Shown here in pieces: positions 1-8,218 of a stretch of DNA of 59,538 nt (position 1 is the stretch's first letter; each line of letters opens with the position of its first letter). This DNA comes from Bacteroidales bacterium Bact_11 (GTDB lineage: Bacteria; Bacteroidota; Bacteroidia; Bacteroidales; UBA932): assembly GCA_001603505.1 (NCBI GenBank), contig LUZC01000047.1, forward strand, positions 1 through 59,538. The letters run 5' to 3'. The notes under the pieces were generated by a model that saw only the letters and a list, made by a program, of their open reading frames with translations, did no database searches and was not told where the DNA came from. The position numbers were made by a program, and so were the translations under genes.

Positions 1-868
1 GCTCTTCTACATTGTACACGGGTAGGGCAACACCCGCATTCTTCAGCCAGAGGAAGCTGTTCTCATAGCGTTCATACTTCGCATTCTCGTTGAGGCGTTT
101 GAGGATGAAACGCTTGTTCTTGGCGTTGAGTTCCGGAGGAATCAGATTGAAGATTTCCTCAATGTACAACTTATTGTCCGGATCGTACTTGGCGATATCC
201 TTCTTGTAGAGTTGGATGATTTCCTGCTGCACGGCAAGGATATCCTGCAGGTTGTTGCTTTCAAGATACTTGCTGACCGCTGCCGGCATGCCACCCACAA
301 TCAGGTAGAGTCGGAACAATTCCATCATCTTGTTATGGATGAAACCATCAACAGGGGTTCTTTTCGTCCAGGCATCTTTAACTGTGGCAATTACATTCTC
401 ATTGATTCCCACACAGGTGATGAACTCTTCGAAATCCAGCGGGAACATCTCCTTCACGCCCATATAGCCGACAGGGACTGAGCGCAGATCCTTTAATTCC
501 ACGCCGAGCAGAGAGCCGCTTAAGATGTAGCGGTATGAGCCTTCGTCAACCAGAAACTTGATGGCGGTCACGATATCCGGGCATTCCTGGACCTCATCAA
601 AGAAGATCAGCGTGTCCCCTTTTATCATCGGCGCATTCGTGATGGTCGATAAGCGCATCAGTATGTCGGCGCTTCCCTTAGCATCCTTGAACAGTCCAAC
701 GGCATCGGGATTCTCTATGAAGTTGATCTCGATGAAGCTCTTGAATGTCTTGCCGAACTCGCGGATAGAATAGGTCTTACCAACCTGACGGGCACCCGTT
801 ATTAGCAATGCATTACCTGATTTCTGATAATATTCTCTTAAATGGTTGTCTATCTTTCTGTTAAGCAT
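1..868 (-). CDS. AAA-type ATPase, DUF4143 family (3' end outside window)
   Basis: The reading frame starts at the ATG whose complement is 866..868 and stays open for 289 codons to the window edge, so the C-terminus is missing. Near residue 22 there is a Walker A motif (GARQVGKT), and around residues 58-66 a Walker B-like strand (TLIFFDEVQ). The N-terminal signature MLNRKIDNHL is typical of the large Bacteroidales family of single-gene ATPases with a C-terminal DUF4143 nuclease-like domain. Their biological role is not established; they are abundant, often isolated genes. There is no operon partner visible. Two direct repeats lie just upstream on the template side (906..952) and may control it. 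Family assignment is good; function is unknown. Confidence 0.85.
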   Translation of the reverse strand, partial: MLNRKIDNHLREYYQKSGNALLITGARQVGKTYSIREFGKTFKSFIEINFIENPDAVGLFKDAKGSADILMRLSTITNAPMIKGDTLIFFDEVQECPDIVTAIKFLVDEGSYRYILSGSLLGVELKDLRSVPVGYMGVKEMFPLDFEEFITCVGINENVIATVKDAWTKRTPVDGFIHNKMMELFRLYLIVGGMPAAVSKYLESNNLQDILAVQQEIIQLYKKDIAKYDPDNKLYIEEIFNLIPPELNAKNKRFILKRLNENAKYERYENSFLWLKNAGVALPVYNVEE

Positions 869-1245
869 ATTGCTTCCTTTTTTCCAACGCAATTTACGGA
901 CAAATTTCCACTTTTCCAAAAGAATTATCGGGTTTTCTTCCACTTTTCAAAAACCGAGCAGGAGTGTACTCGTTCAAAGCGAGGACACACCTTTAACATT
1001 TTGTCCCCCGAGGCAAAGTCTCGTTGTCGATTCACGGCCTCATTCCGCCCAGACGGCTTGTTATTGGGAAGACGAGATGCCGTATTATGACGAAGAGGCG
1101 TTGGCTGCGATCAATGCACAGATGGGATGGGCAAAAGGGACGACACCTTGTTGGAAGACTGTGAGAAAGAACGGGCGATTGTTGACCGTATCTTTGATAC
1201 TTTGTTTGAGGTCGCCCAGCCGCTCTCCCCAAAAACCAACGCCAG
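869..1245. other. intergenic stretch with possible gene remnant
   Basis: No intact gene is supported here. On the plus strand two adjacent frames give protein-like, acidic sequence: about 1045..1128 (containing EDEMPYYDEEALAAINAQMG) and, after a one-base frame change near 1127, about 1127..1225 (containing DDTLLEDCEKERAIVDRIFD). Together they look like a fragment of a degraded or frameshifted coding region, but I do not recognise the family and there is no clear start. The rest of the stretch is the upstream region of the ATPase and the 3' flank of the ZIP transporter. Confidence 0.25.
906..952. repeat. two direct repeats upstream of the DUF4143 ATPase
   Basis: The plus strand carries TTCCACTTTTCCAAAA at 906..921 and TTCCACTTTTCAAAA at 938..952. 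They differ by one extra C and are 32 bp apart, close to three helical turns, so both would face the same side of the helix. They lie 38-84 bp upstream of the ATPase start codon (868, minus strand). A repressor site or tandem promoter element is a plausible reading; nothing in the sequence decides it. Confidence 0.45.
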
Positions 1246-2004
1246 TCAGCCCACGACCACATCGAGCACCATCATCAGGACAAAGCCGATTGCGAAGCCC
1301 ATGGTGGCGATGTTGGAATGATTGCCCTGGGAGGCTTCCGGAATCAATTCCTCTACCACGACATAGAGCATAGCGCCTGCGGCGAAGGGAAGCAGATAAG
1401 GCATCATGGGCGTGACTGCAGAAGCCAGCAGGATGACCAGAGCTCCGCCGATGGGCTCGACGATGCCACTCAAGGCTCCCACCCAGAATGATTTCCAACG
1501 GCTGTTTCCCGCTGCCCTCAATGGCATCGAAACGATGGCACCTTCAGGGACATTTTGAATCGCGATTCCCAGCGATAGAGCCAAGGCTCCGGCGGCAGTC
1601 ATTCCGGCTTCGCCACTCAGCGCGCCAGCGATAGCCACACCCACAGCCATTCCTTCCGGGAAGTTGTGGATAGTGACGGCCAGGGCCAGTTTCGTGGTCT
1701 TGGACAATTTGCTCTTCGGGCCTTCAGGACCGCCAACCGGATGCAGGTGCGGAGTAACCTGATCAATCAAAAGCAGGAAAGCAAAACCGCCCAGCAGACC
1801 AAAGATGGCTGGCCAGATGCCCCCCAGATCCAGACCCGGAATCAGCAGCGACCAGACCGATGCTGCCACCATCACTCCGGAAGCGAAGCCCAGCAGAATC
1901 TTTTGAAGAACATCCGGCATAGCCTTCTTCATAAAAAAGACGAAGGCCGCACCGAGTGCCGTGCCCAAAAAAGGGATCAATAGAACCAGACACGCATTAT
2001 TCAT
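1246..2004 (-). CDS. ZIP family divalent metal transporter
   Basis: A 252-residue polytopic membrane protein that should import zinc or other divalent metals across the inner membrane. The metal-binding signature of the ZIP family is present: HNFPEG at residues 113-118 in the fourth helix, NVPEG at 151-155 in the fifth, and VEELIPE at 217-223. A short cytoplasmic loop with HLHP (about residues 86-89) may also bind metal. The length fits bacterial ZupT-like proteins. A Bacteroidetes -7 box, TAGCTTTG, lies at 2024..2031 on the same strand, giving a leader of roughly 12 nt. It is transcribed divergently from the glutathione peroxidase gene. Which metal is carried cannot be read from the sequence. 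Confidence 0.9.
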   Translation of the reverse strand: MNNACLVLLIPFLGTALGAAFVFFMKKAMPDVLQKILLGFASGVMVAASVWSLLIPGLDLGGIWPAIFGLLGGFAFLLLIDQVTPHLHPVGGPEGPKSKLSKTTKLALAVTIHNFPEGMAVGVAIAGALSGEAGMTAAGALALSLGIAIQNVPEGAIVSMPLRAAGNSRWKSFWVGALSGIVEPIGGALVILLASAVTPMMPYLLPFAAGAMLYVVVEELIPEASQGNHSNIATMGFAIGFVLMMVLDVVVG

Positions 2005-2023
2005 TCTTTATATGTATTTGATG

Positions 2024-2031
2024 CAAAGCTA
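2024..2031 (-). promoter_or_regulatory. -7 promoter box of the ZIP gene
   Basis: TAGCTTTG on the minus strand matches TAnnTTTG exactly, 19 nt upstream of the ATG at 2004. No convincing TTTG -33 element is seen. Confidence 0.6.
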
Positions 2032-2069
2032 CAATTCTTCCACAAATTCAACAATACCCACAAATTGCG

Positions 2070-2100
2070 ATTGTACTCCTGATACTTTATTTTATCTTTG
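2070..2100 (+). promoter_or_regulatory. promoter of the glutathione peroxidase gene, possibly giving a leaderless mRNA
   Basis: TATCTTTG at 2093..2100 is an exact TAnnTTTG box, with ATTG at 2070..2073 separated by 19 nt, the usual spacing for the Bacteroidetes -33 TTTG element. The ATG follows only 5 nt after the box, so transcription would start at or next to the first codon. Confidence 0.65.
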
Positions 2101-2105
2101 CATCT

Positions 2106-2708
2106 ATGAAGAAGATACTTACCATTTTGGCCATTCTTTGTGCCATCGCATGCTCTCACAGCGAGACCAGGATCTATGACTTTACGGCCGAATCCAATTC
2201 GGGGGAACAGGTAAACTTTGCCGATTATAAGGGCAAGGTGCTGCTCATTGTAAATACCGCATCCAAATGCGGCTTCACGCCCCAATACGACGGGTTGGAG
2301 GCCCTTTATCAACAGTACAAGGACAAAGGCCTTGTGGTTATTGGCTTCCCTTGTGACCAATTCGGCCACCAGGAGCCTGGCACCAATGAAGAGATTGCCG
2401 AGTTCTGCCGCCTGAACTTCGGTGTGACGTTCCCGCTGATGGAGAAAATCGAGGTGAACGGCGAAAACGCACACCCTATTTATAAATGGCTCTACTCTGT
2501 GAAGCCTTTTGCGGGATTTGGCGAAGGCGAAACGGCGCAGTTCATGGACCAGATGCTGTCGCGCCAGGACCCGGATTACGCCTCTAACCCCAACATCAAA
2601 TGGAATTTCACCAAGTTCCTCATTGACCGCAAGGGCTGTGTTGTCGCTCGTTTCGAACCGGTAGTCGCACCCAAGGATTTGGAAGCAGAAATCGATGCTC
2701 TCCTATAA
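2106..2708 (+). CDS. glutathione peroxidase family lipoprotein (thiol peroxidase)
   Basis: A 200-residue protein of the glutathione peroxidase fold that reduces hydroperoxides; bacterial members usually take electrons from thioredoxin. The N-terminus is a lipoprotein signal with the lipidated cysteine at residue 16, so it is probably anchored in the cell envelope. The catalytic tetrad is complete: Cys55 in SKCGFT, Gln85 in FPCDQFG, and Trp166-Asn167 in KWNFTK. The catalytic residue is cysteine, not selenocysteine. The ATG at 2106 lies 5 nt behind an exact promoter box. The downstream AraC gene begins 14 nt before this gene's stop, which suggests co-transcription and perhaps stress-linked control. 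Confidence 0.93.
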   Translation: MKKILTILAILCAIACSHSETRIYDFTAESNSGEQVNFADYKGKVLLIVNTASKCGFTPQYDGLEALYQQYKDKGLVVIGFPCDQFGHQEPGTNEEIAEFCRLNFGVTFPLMEKIEVNGENAHPIYKWLYSVKPFAGFGEGETAQFMDQMLSRQDPDYASNPNIKWNFTKFLIDRKGCVVARFEPVVAPKDLEAEIDALL

Positions 2709-3498
2709 GCCTCACTGGAGTCCCGATGCGGACTACGCGTCGTGCCCGTTCTTCATCAGGAGGATGGATACGGTGGGTTTTATCAAGCCTGCTGAGGCTC
2801 CGGTAGCTAATTTACCGCTTATCGGTTTCATCTACGTCACTTCCGGCGAAGTCCTGATCGATGTGGACGGTACGCCTTTTTTGTGCCAGCCGGGACAAAT
2901 CCTTCTGATTCCCCAGCAGCATCCGTTTGCCATCCGGTATTACCAGAGCGCCATTGGTTATACCGGTGGTTTCGCGCCGTCCGCAGTTGCGGACTCCAAA
3001 CCGCTGCGCTATTTGTCTGCGCCCCTGCATCAAGGCTTCTGGTTCGATGAAGGTGCCTTCATGGCGGAGCTGTTCAATATGCTCGCCACCTCCTTCGAGA
3101 AAGGAGACAGCATATTTGTGGAGAAAGGCCTGGATCTGCTCCTTTCACGGATTAAACCGAATCTTCCCGCTACCATACCTGGGGCAGTCACCTCCTTCCT
3201 GGAGTCGGTTTTCGACCCCAGGAGGACTCCCGGAACCATTGCCTCCTATGCTGAAAAGGCCGGTATCAGCGAGAATTATCTGAGCCGGCTGGTCAAGCAG
3301 TCCACCGGCCGCAGCGTGGGGGCCTGGATCGACATCGTCCGCATCCAGCGCGCCAAGCGACTGCTATCGTTCACCTCCCTTCCCATTATCGACATCGCTG
3401 CATCCATCGGCGTAGAAGATCAGTCCTATTTCTCGCGCCTATTCAAGAAAGTGACAGGCACAACGCCCTCTGCTTTTCGAAAAAAGATGCAAGGATAA
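2695..3498 (+). CDS. AraC family transcriptional regulator
   Basis: A 267-residue regulator. The N-terminal half (about residues 20-110) is cupin-like, with a glycine/proline pattern such as SGEVLIDVDG and QPGQILLIP, and probably senses a ligand. The C-terminal about 90 residues hold the two AraC helix-turn-helix motifs (IASYAEKAGISENYLSRLVK and IDIAASIGVEDQSYFSRLFK). The ATG at 2695 overlaps the end of the peroxidase gene by 14 nt, so the two genes are likely translated from one mRNA. The target is unknown; control of the neighbouring peroxidase operon is a reasonable guess from position only. Confidence 0.88.
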   Translation: MLSYKPHWSPDADYASCPFFIRRMDTVGFIKPAEAPVANLPLIGFIYVTSGEVLIDVDGTPFLCQPGQILLIPQQHPFAIRYYQSAIGYTGGFAPSAVADSKPLRYLSAPLHQGFWFDEGAFMAELFNMLATSFEKGDSIFVEKGLDLLLSRIKPNLPATIPGAVTSFLESVFDPRRTPGTIASYAEKAGISENYLSRLVKQSTGRSVGAWIDIVRIQRAKRLLSFTSLPIIDIAASIGVEDQSYFSRLFKKVTGTTPSAFRKKMQG

Positions 3499-3573
3499 TC
3501 CCAATCCAATCCCTTATCGGCCTAAAATATCCCGCTGCTAATCGCGAACTTTGCCTCGACATAAGCAGTGGAT

Positions 3574-3900
3574 ATGAACTTTAATGGAATCATTGTCGGT
3601 GCAGCGGTATTCCTGTGCATCGGCATCTGCCACCCGGCGGTCATCAAGATGGAATACTACCTGGGGAAACAAAGCTGGTGGATCTGGCTGGTTGCCGGGC
3701 TGGGATTCTCAGCACTGTCCCTGTTCGTGGGAAATGATACGCTCTCTACCATCATCGGCGGCTTCGCTTTTTCTTGCCTGTGGGGCATCCACGAGATGTT
3801 TCTCCAGGAGAAGCGCGTGCTCCGCGGCTGGTTTCCTGAGAACCCTGCCCGTCACGAATACTACGAGGCTCGTCGAAAAGAAATGCAAGGAAAGCTATGA
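3574..3900 (+). CDS. DUF4491 family small membrane protein
   Basis: A 108-residue protein that starts MNFNGIIVGAAVFLCIGICHP and continues through HPAVIKMEYYLG, the recognisable beginning of DUF4491. Three hydrophobic segments (about residues 5-22, 36-55 and 62-77) suggest an inner membrane protein. A GTG two codons upstream (3568) is possible, but the ATG at 3574 fits the family start. The last four bases form an ATGA overlap with the following beta-barrel-like gene, so the pair is probably co-translated. Function is unknown for the family. Confidence 0.8.
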   Translation: MNFNGIIVGAAVFLCIGICHPAVIKMEYYLGKQSWWIWLVAGLGFSALSLFVGNDTLSTIIGGFAFSCLWGIHEMFLQEKRVLRGWFPENPARHEYYEARRKEMQGKL

Positions 3901-4484
3901 GAAGAATTGTCTTGGCTGCATTCTGCCTGCTGCTTACGGTTGTCGTATCGGCCCAGGAAAAGAAACTGCTGCATGGTTTCGACGGAGGGATGATGATTCA
4001 TACCGGCTATCTTTCCGGCAGATTGGAGGCTATTGGCTATGAGGCCAAGGGAGCTCCGATGGGCATCGGCGGCGTCATCCACCTCCACCTGGGAGAGCAC
4101 TTCCGGATCGGTAGTGAAGGATATGTATCCACGCTGGGACAGCGAGGTAACGGTAGCTATCTGAAATATGGCTGGGGAGGCCTGCTTGCCGATTATTATA
4201 CCGTCCTTGGACGGTTCCAGCCCTATGCGGGCCTCACCCTTGGCGGCGGAGCGATGACCACGCTCCTGATGTTTGAGGAACCGGCCTCTGCCTGGTCCCC
4301 CATCGACGGGACGCGCTTCCACAAGCAGGGTTTTATGTCCATCGACCCTTTTATCGGCTGCGACTTCATCATAAACGGACCTATGCACATGACCCTCAAG
4401 GTGGATTGCCTCTGCGCCCTCAGTGAGTCAAAGCTCCTTCCGCATGGTCCCCGCGTTTATATCGGTTTCCTGTTTTATCACTAA
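3897..4484 (+). CDS. exported hypothetical protein, probably small outer membrane beta-barrel
   Basis: A 195-residue protein with a clear signal peptide (residues 1-20, ending VVSAQ) followed by alternating short glycine/aromatic-rich strands (for example FRIGSEGYVS, YTVLGRFQPYAGLTLGGG) and a terminal strand RVYIGFLFYH that ends in an aromatic-rich pattern. This is what small outer membrane beta-barrel proteins of Bacteroidales look like. It overlaps the DUF4491 gene by 4 nt. Its stop overlaps the stop of the convergent CDF exporter gene by 4 nt. No specific function can be assigned. Confidence 0.7.
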   Translation: MRRIVLAAFCLLLTVVVSAQEKKLLHGFDGGMMIHTGYLSGRLEAIGYEAKGAPMGIGGVIHLHLGEHFRIGSEGYVSTLGQRGNGSYLKYGWGGLLADYYTVLGRFQPYAGLTLGGGAMTTLLMFEEPASAWSPIDGTRFHKQGFMSIDPFIGCDFIINGPMHMTLKVDCLCALSESKLLPHGPRVYIGFLFYH

Positions 4485-5407
4485 ACGGGAAGATCGGGTT
4501 GACGCTCCTGCGGCAAAGCGGAGGCGCCTTTCGGTTCCATGTGGATTGTTACGAGCGTTGCGTTGCCGAATCGGTCCTTGATTTTTCTTTCCACGGCATT
4601 GACGATATCGTGGGCCTCGCGCATCGTCATTTCTCCATCCAGGCGCACGTGCGCTTCGATGGCAATGCGGTTTCCAATCTTTCTGGTGCGAAGATTATGC
4701 GGCTCGCTCACTTGCGGAAAACTGTGGATGATTTGCTCGATCTCCCGTTCTGTCTCTTCCGGAAGCGAACTGTCGGTCAGTTCCCCCACGCTGCCTTTCA
4801 GCAGGTCCCACGCCACTTTGACCAGCATGGCGCCCACCACGACCGAGGCCAGCGGATCCAGAACCGCCCAGTGCTGTCCAAAAAGGATGGCGCCGCCGAT
4901 GCCGACGGCAGCACCGATGGAGGAAAGCGCATCGCTGCGGTGATGCCAGGCATTGGCCACCACGGCCGGTGAATCAAGGGCCTTTCCCTTCGCCACCGTA
5001 TAGCGATACAGCAGCTCCTTGACCACGATAGACAGCAGGGCGGCCCACAGCGCCAGCATCCCCGGCGTTTCCAGCGTCTCCCCCTGTAGCCAGCGGGCGA
5101 TCTTGACCGAACCGGAAACGATGATTCCAATGGCGGCTCCCACGAGCGCCAGCGCTACGAACAGCGTAGCCAGGGTCTCGAATTTCCCGTGGCCATAGTC
5201 GTGGGAAGCATCCTGCGGTTTGGCGCCGATGTGCACGAAGACCAGCACGATCAAGTCTGTCAGAAAATCCGACAACGAGTGGACGGCGTCGGCGACCATG
5301 GCAGAACTGCCCGCTACGATTCCGGCAACGAACTTGAACGTGAGCAGCAGCAGATTGCCGATGCTTCCCACCAGGGTCACTTTTGTAAGTTCGTTCTCGC
5401 GCGTCAT
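4481..5407 (-). CDS. cation diffusion facilitator (CDF) family metal exporter
   Basis: A 308-residue inner membrane exporter of the CDF family, which moves Zn, Fe, Mn or similar ions out of the cytoplasm in exchange for protons. The metal site residues are seen in DAVHSLSDFLTD (second helix) and HHRSDALSS (fifth helix); the C-terminal cytoplasmic domain (about residues 210-290) has the usual ferredoxin-like pattern with HVRLDGEMTMREAH. The frame is open a further 105 codons upstream, but that extension is arginine/serine-rich and lies over the divergent UDG-like gene, so I take the ATG at 5407 (MTRENELTK). A near-consensus box TATCTTCG lies at 5427..5434. Confidence 0.92.
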   Translation of the reverse strand: MTRENELTKVTLVGSIGNLLLLTFKFVAGIVAGSSAMVADAVHSLSDFLTDLIVLVFVHIGAKPQDASHDYGHGKFETLATLFVALALVGAAIGIIVSGSVKIARWLQGETLETPGMLALWAALLSIVVKELLYRYTVAKGKALDSPAVVANAWHHRSDALSSIGAAVGIGGAILFGQHWAVLDPLASVVVGAMLVKVAWDLLKGSVGELTDSSLPEETEREIEQIIHSFPQVSEPHNLRTRKIGNRIAIEAHVRLDGEMTMREAHDIVNAVERKIKDRFGNATLVTIHMEPKGASALPQERQPDLPV

Positions 5408-5457
5408 GCTCAATCGATATTTGATGCGAAGATACTGATTAAAGTGATAAAAATCCG

Positions 5458-5465
5458 TACTTTTG
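5458..5465 (+). promoter_or_regulatory. -7 promoter box of the UDG-like gene
   Basis: TACTTTTG fits TAnnTTTG and stands 28 nt upstream of the ATG at 5494. The opposing CDF promoter box (complement of 5427..5434) is only 23 bp away, so the two divergent promoters must share their upstream regions. Confidence 0.55.
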
Positions 5466-5493
5466 TAGAAACATTCCTCCAAATCCACTCCTG

Positions 5494-6066
5494 ATGGCCA
5501 TAGCGACCGAACCACATCCCTTCGAGCCCTTCCTTCCGGCAGGAGCGCGGATGCTGTTCCTTGGCAGTTTCCCCCCTCAGCGCAGACGCTGGTCCATGCC
5601 CTTTTACTACCCGAACTGGACAAACGATTTCTGGCGGGTAATGGGGCTGCTTTTCTACGGCGACCGCGACCGGTTTGTCGTTCCCGGGGAGAAGCGCTTC
5701 GATATCGACAAGGTGCAGGCATTCTGCCGGGAGCAAAGCATGGCGCTCTACGACACGGCCTGCGAGGTGCGTCGCCTGCAGGACAATGCTTCCGACAAAT
5801 TCCTGGAAGTGGTGAAGGCCACTGACATCCCCGCCTTGCTCAACCGGATTCCGGAATGCCGTATGCTGATTACCACGGGGCAGAAAGCCACCGATGTCAT
5901 AGTGGAATCGTTTGGTTGCGAAGAACCGGGGATGGGCAAAAACACGCCCTTGCTGATTCAGGACCGGGAAATGGTTTTTTGGCGAATGCCCTCCACTTCC
6001 CGAGCCTATCCCATGCCGCTGGAGCGCAAAGTTCAGATATACGCAACCATCTTCTCCAGGAACTGA
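5494..6066 (+). CDS. uracil-DNA glycosylase-fold protein
   Basis: A 190-residue protein of the uracil-DNA glycosylase superfamily, likely a base-excision repair enzyme for deaminated bases. The family's first motif is seen as MLFLGSFPP (about residues 20-28), and the late motif that inserts into the DNA helix as MPSTSRAYP (about residues 165-173). The closest recognisable group is the G/T(U) mismatch-type or related bacterial UDG-like proteins of unknown exact substrate. Its 3' end overlaps the convergent methionine sulfoxide reductase gene by 34 nt, which is long for a convergent pair. The exact substrate is uncertain. Confidence 0.75.
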   Translation: MAIATEPHPFEPFLPAGARMLFLGSFPPQRRRWSMPFYYPNWTNDFWRVMGLLFYGDRDRFVVPGEKRFDIDKVQAFCREQSMALYDTACEVRRLQDNASDKFLEVVKATDIPALLNRIPECRMLITTGQKATDVIVESFGCEEPGMGKNTPLLIQDREMVFWRMPSTSRAYPMPLERKVQIYATIFSRN

Positions 6067-6476
6067 CGGTCGATTTCGTCGAAATGAGCGAGCTCCCGGC
6101 TGTCGATGTCAAGGACGGCCACGATGTTTCCCTCATTCCACATGGGTACAACGATTTCGCTGCGGGATTCGGAAGAACAGGCGATATGCCCCGGAAAGGC
6201 ATCCACATCGGGCACCACGACCGTGCGCTTCTCGCCCCATGCGGTACCGCACACGCCCCGCCCCTTCTTGATCCGATAGCACGCTACCGGACCCTGGAAG
6301 GGGCCCAACACCAGTTCCTCTCCGCATACACGGTAGAATCCCGTCCACCAGAAGCCCATTTCGAGGTGCAGCAGCGCAGAGAGGTTGGCCATCCGGGCGA
6401 TCCGGTCAGGCTCGCCGGCAAGCAGCGCCCGGACCTGCTCCAGCAGCAATGTGTATTTATCCTCTTTCTGTGTCAT
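6033..6476 (-). CDS. free methionine-(R)-sulfoxide reductase (GAF domain)
   Basis: A 147-residue single GAF-domain protein. Family landmarks are clear: GFYRV (46-50), LGPFQGPVACYRI (57-69), GRGVCGTAW (72-80) and VPDVDAFPGHIACSSESRSE (88-107). The three redox cysteines Cys66, Cys76 and Cys100 have spacings of 10 and 24, identical to those of the characterised E. coli enzyme, so I expect reduction of free methionine-R-sulfoxide in the cytoplasm with thioredoxin. The start overlaps the stop of the upstream GNAT gene by 4 nt (6473..6476), so the two are co-translated. Confidence 0.93.
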   Translation of the reverse strand: MTQKEDKYTLLLEQVRALLAGEPDRIARMANLSALLHLEMGFWWTGFYRVCGEELVLGPFQGPVACYRIKKGRGVCGTAWGEKRTVVVPDVDAFPGHIACSSESRSEIVVPMWNEGNIVAVLDIDSRELAHFDEIDRQFLEKMVAYI

Positions 6477-6985
6477 AATCGTTGATAAGCAAGTCGTTCG
6501 TCGCCATTGGCCAGATGGATGATTCCGCAGTACCGGAAGCCATACGATGTGATGCAGTGCTGCATGATGCGGTTGTCACGATGTGTGTCGATTCGCAGGT
6601 TCGCATCCTGCCGCACACACCAGTCCATGATGCAGCGGAATACGCCGTGTACTTCGGGAAAACTGCCAATGCGATGGATGACATGATATGGAAGCGTATC
6701 TTCGATCCAAGCTCCCCCTTCGATGACGGCATACGTCGGCTCCGGCGACTGGAGGAAAGCGAAATAGGCCACGATGGAACCGTCTTTGACCACCACGAAG
6801 CCCCCCTTTCTCCCGATATCGGCCGCAATGACTTCCCGAGATGGATAACCGTCTTTCCACTGCCGGGGATTGCCTGTGGCAACCATGATGCCCTTGGCGG
6901 CTTCCATCACCGGCATGATGGCGGGGATGTCGTCGGGAGTTGCCGGACGGATAACGGCCTGTCGAAGAAAGCGGTCACTGTTCAT
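6473..6985 (-). CDS. GNAT family N-acetyltransferase
   Basis: A 170-residue protein with the GNAT pattern: an N-terminal strand VIRPATPDDIPAIMPVMEAA, a central beta hairpin GGFVVVKDGSIVAYFAFL, and a C-terminal part RIDTHRDNRIMQHCITSYGFRYCGII in which R-x-N-x-x-x-x-x-x-x-x-x-G-F marks the acetyl-CoA fold. The substrate is unknown. A TTG seven codons upstream would place the start inside the promoter box, so the ATG at 6985 is preferred. An exact -7 box lies 18 nt upstream of it. It is the first gene of a two-gene operon with the methionine sulfoxide reductase. Confidence 0.85.
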   Translation of the reverse strand: MNSDRFLRQAVIRPATPDDIPAIMPVMEAAKGIMVATGNPRQWKDGYPSREVIAADIGRKGGFVVVKDGSIVAYFAFLQSPEPTYAVIEGGAWIEDTLPYHVIHRIGSFPEVHGVFRCIMDWCVRQDANLRIDTHRDNRIMQHCITSYGFRYCGIIHLANGDERLAYQRL

Positions 6986-7003
6986 GGTACGCTGGTTTGA
7001 CCA

Positions 7004-7011
7004 CAAAGATA
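7004..7011 (-). promoter_or_regulatory. -7 promoter box of the GNAT / fRMsr operon
   Basis: TATCTTTG on the minus strand, an exact TAnnTTTG match, 18 nt upstream of the ATG at 6985. It rules out the alternative TTG start at 7006, which would overlap the box. Confidence 0.65.
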
Positions 7012-7069
7012 GGGATTCTCGCGTTACTGAAAAATGATTATCTTCGCATATTATTAGTTCTCGACAAAG

Positions 7070-8218
7070 ATGGAAACCGAAAGAACCATAGACAAGCTGG
7101 CCGGCTGGGTCATGAAAATCGCCGTATTCACGCTCATCTGCGCCCTATGCTGGTATTTTCGCAGCGTCCTGATTTACATTCTGGTGGCATTTGTCCTTTC
7201 GCTGATGGGGCAACCTGTCATGCGATTGCTGCGCAAGATCAAGATTCGTGGAAAATCGTTGCCCGACGCCCTCCTTGCTATTGTGACCATCCTAGCCTTT
7301 TTCCTTCTGGCCACACTGGTCATCCGGGAATTGATTCCGTTCGTCATACACATCCTGCGGGATGCATCCATGATGAACGACCAGAGTGCCCCGAGCACCA
7401 TCCTCAATCAATTTGATGCATGGGCTCAGGAGAACTTCCCTTTTTTGGGTTCTGATTTCGACTTGATCGACAGTGTCCTGGATCAGATTCGTTCGGTGCT
7501 TAGTTTCTCCAATGTCACGTCGCTCCTGGGTAACGTGGCGTCTGTCGCCGGCCACGTCGCCATAGGCCTTTTCTCCGTCGTCTTCATTTCCTTCTTCTTC
7601 ATCAAGGACGAACACCTCTTCTGCAAAATCGTCAGCGCACTGGTTCCCGACAGCGTAGAAAGCTCCGTAGACAATACCCTCGACGAAATCGCGCACCTGC
7701 TCTCGCGCTATTTCGTCGGCCTGGTCATCGAGATGTTCGGTGTCATCCTGGTAGATTTCCTGGGGCTGTGGCTCATTGCCCGCGTCGGCGTGGATTATGC
7801 CATCGGCATCGCATTCATCGCCGGCTTGCTCAACATCATTCCCTACGTAGGTCCGCTGCTCGGTTATGTCATCGGAACGCTGCTCAGCGTGGTGCTGAAA
7901 TACGGCGCCGGCGTAGGCCTCGACGTACCCGTCTGGGCCTTTGCGCTCATCGTGCTGGCCATCATGCTTACCGCCCAGTTGATCGACAACTTCATCTACC
8001 AGCCCCTCATCTACTCCACCAGCATCAAATCCACCCCGCTGGAAATCTTCATTGTGCTGCTCATCGCCGGCCACCTGGGCGGTACCATTGGACTCCTGGT
8101 CGGCATTCCGGTATACACGGTTGTCCGTGTGATTGCAGCACGATTCTTCTATAAACACAAAGTCGTGCGAAGGCTGATGCCAGGCATCGAACATGAAAAC
8201 ACCGACGCGATCCTTTGA
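7070..8218 (+). CDS. AI-2E transporter family (PerM-like) permease
   Basis: A 382-residue inner membrane protein of the AI-2E transporter superfamily. The first helices (about residues 13-70), the long extracytoplasmic segment with FPFLGSDFDLIDSV, and the C-terminal group of helices ending in LIAGHLGGTIGLLVGIPVYTVVRVI are characteristic. Members export diverse small molecules or act as Na+/H+ antiporters; the substrate here is open. A near-consensus box TATCTTCG lies at 7039..7046, 23 nt before the ATG. The stop codon sits in and next to the loop of a perfect terminator hairpin. Confidence 0.88.
   Translation: METERTIDKLAGWVMKIAVFTLICALCWYFRSVLIYILVAFVLSLMGQPVMRLLRKIKIRGKSLPDALLAIVTILAFFLLATLVIRELIPFVIHILRDASMMNDQSAPSTILNQFDAWAQENFPFLGSDFDLIDSVLDQIRSVLSFSNVTSLLGNVASVAGHVAIGLFSVVFISFFFIKDEHLFCKIVSALVPDSVESSVDNTLDEIAHLLSRYFVGLVIEMFGVILVDFLGLWLIARVGVDYAIGIAFIAGLLNIIPYVGPLLGYVIGTLLSVVLKYGAGVGLDVPVWAFALIVLAIMLTAQLIDNFIYQPLIYSTSIKSTPLEIFIVLLIAGHLGGTIGLLVGIPVYTVVRVIAARFFYKHKVVRRLMPGIEHENTDAIL

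Noticed and set aside
5408-5722. N-terminal extension of the CDF exporter
   Set aside because: Low-complexity Arg/Ser/Pro sequence overlapping the divergent UDG-like gene and both promoters; the family start is the ATG at 5407.
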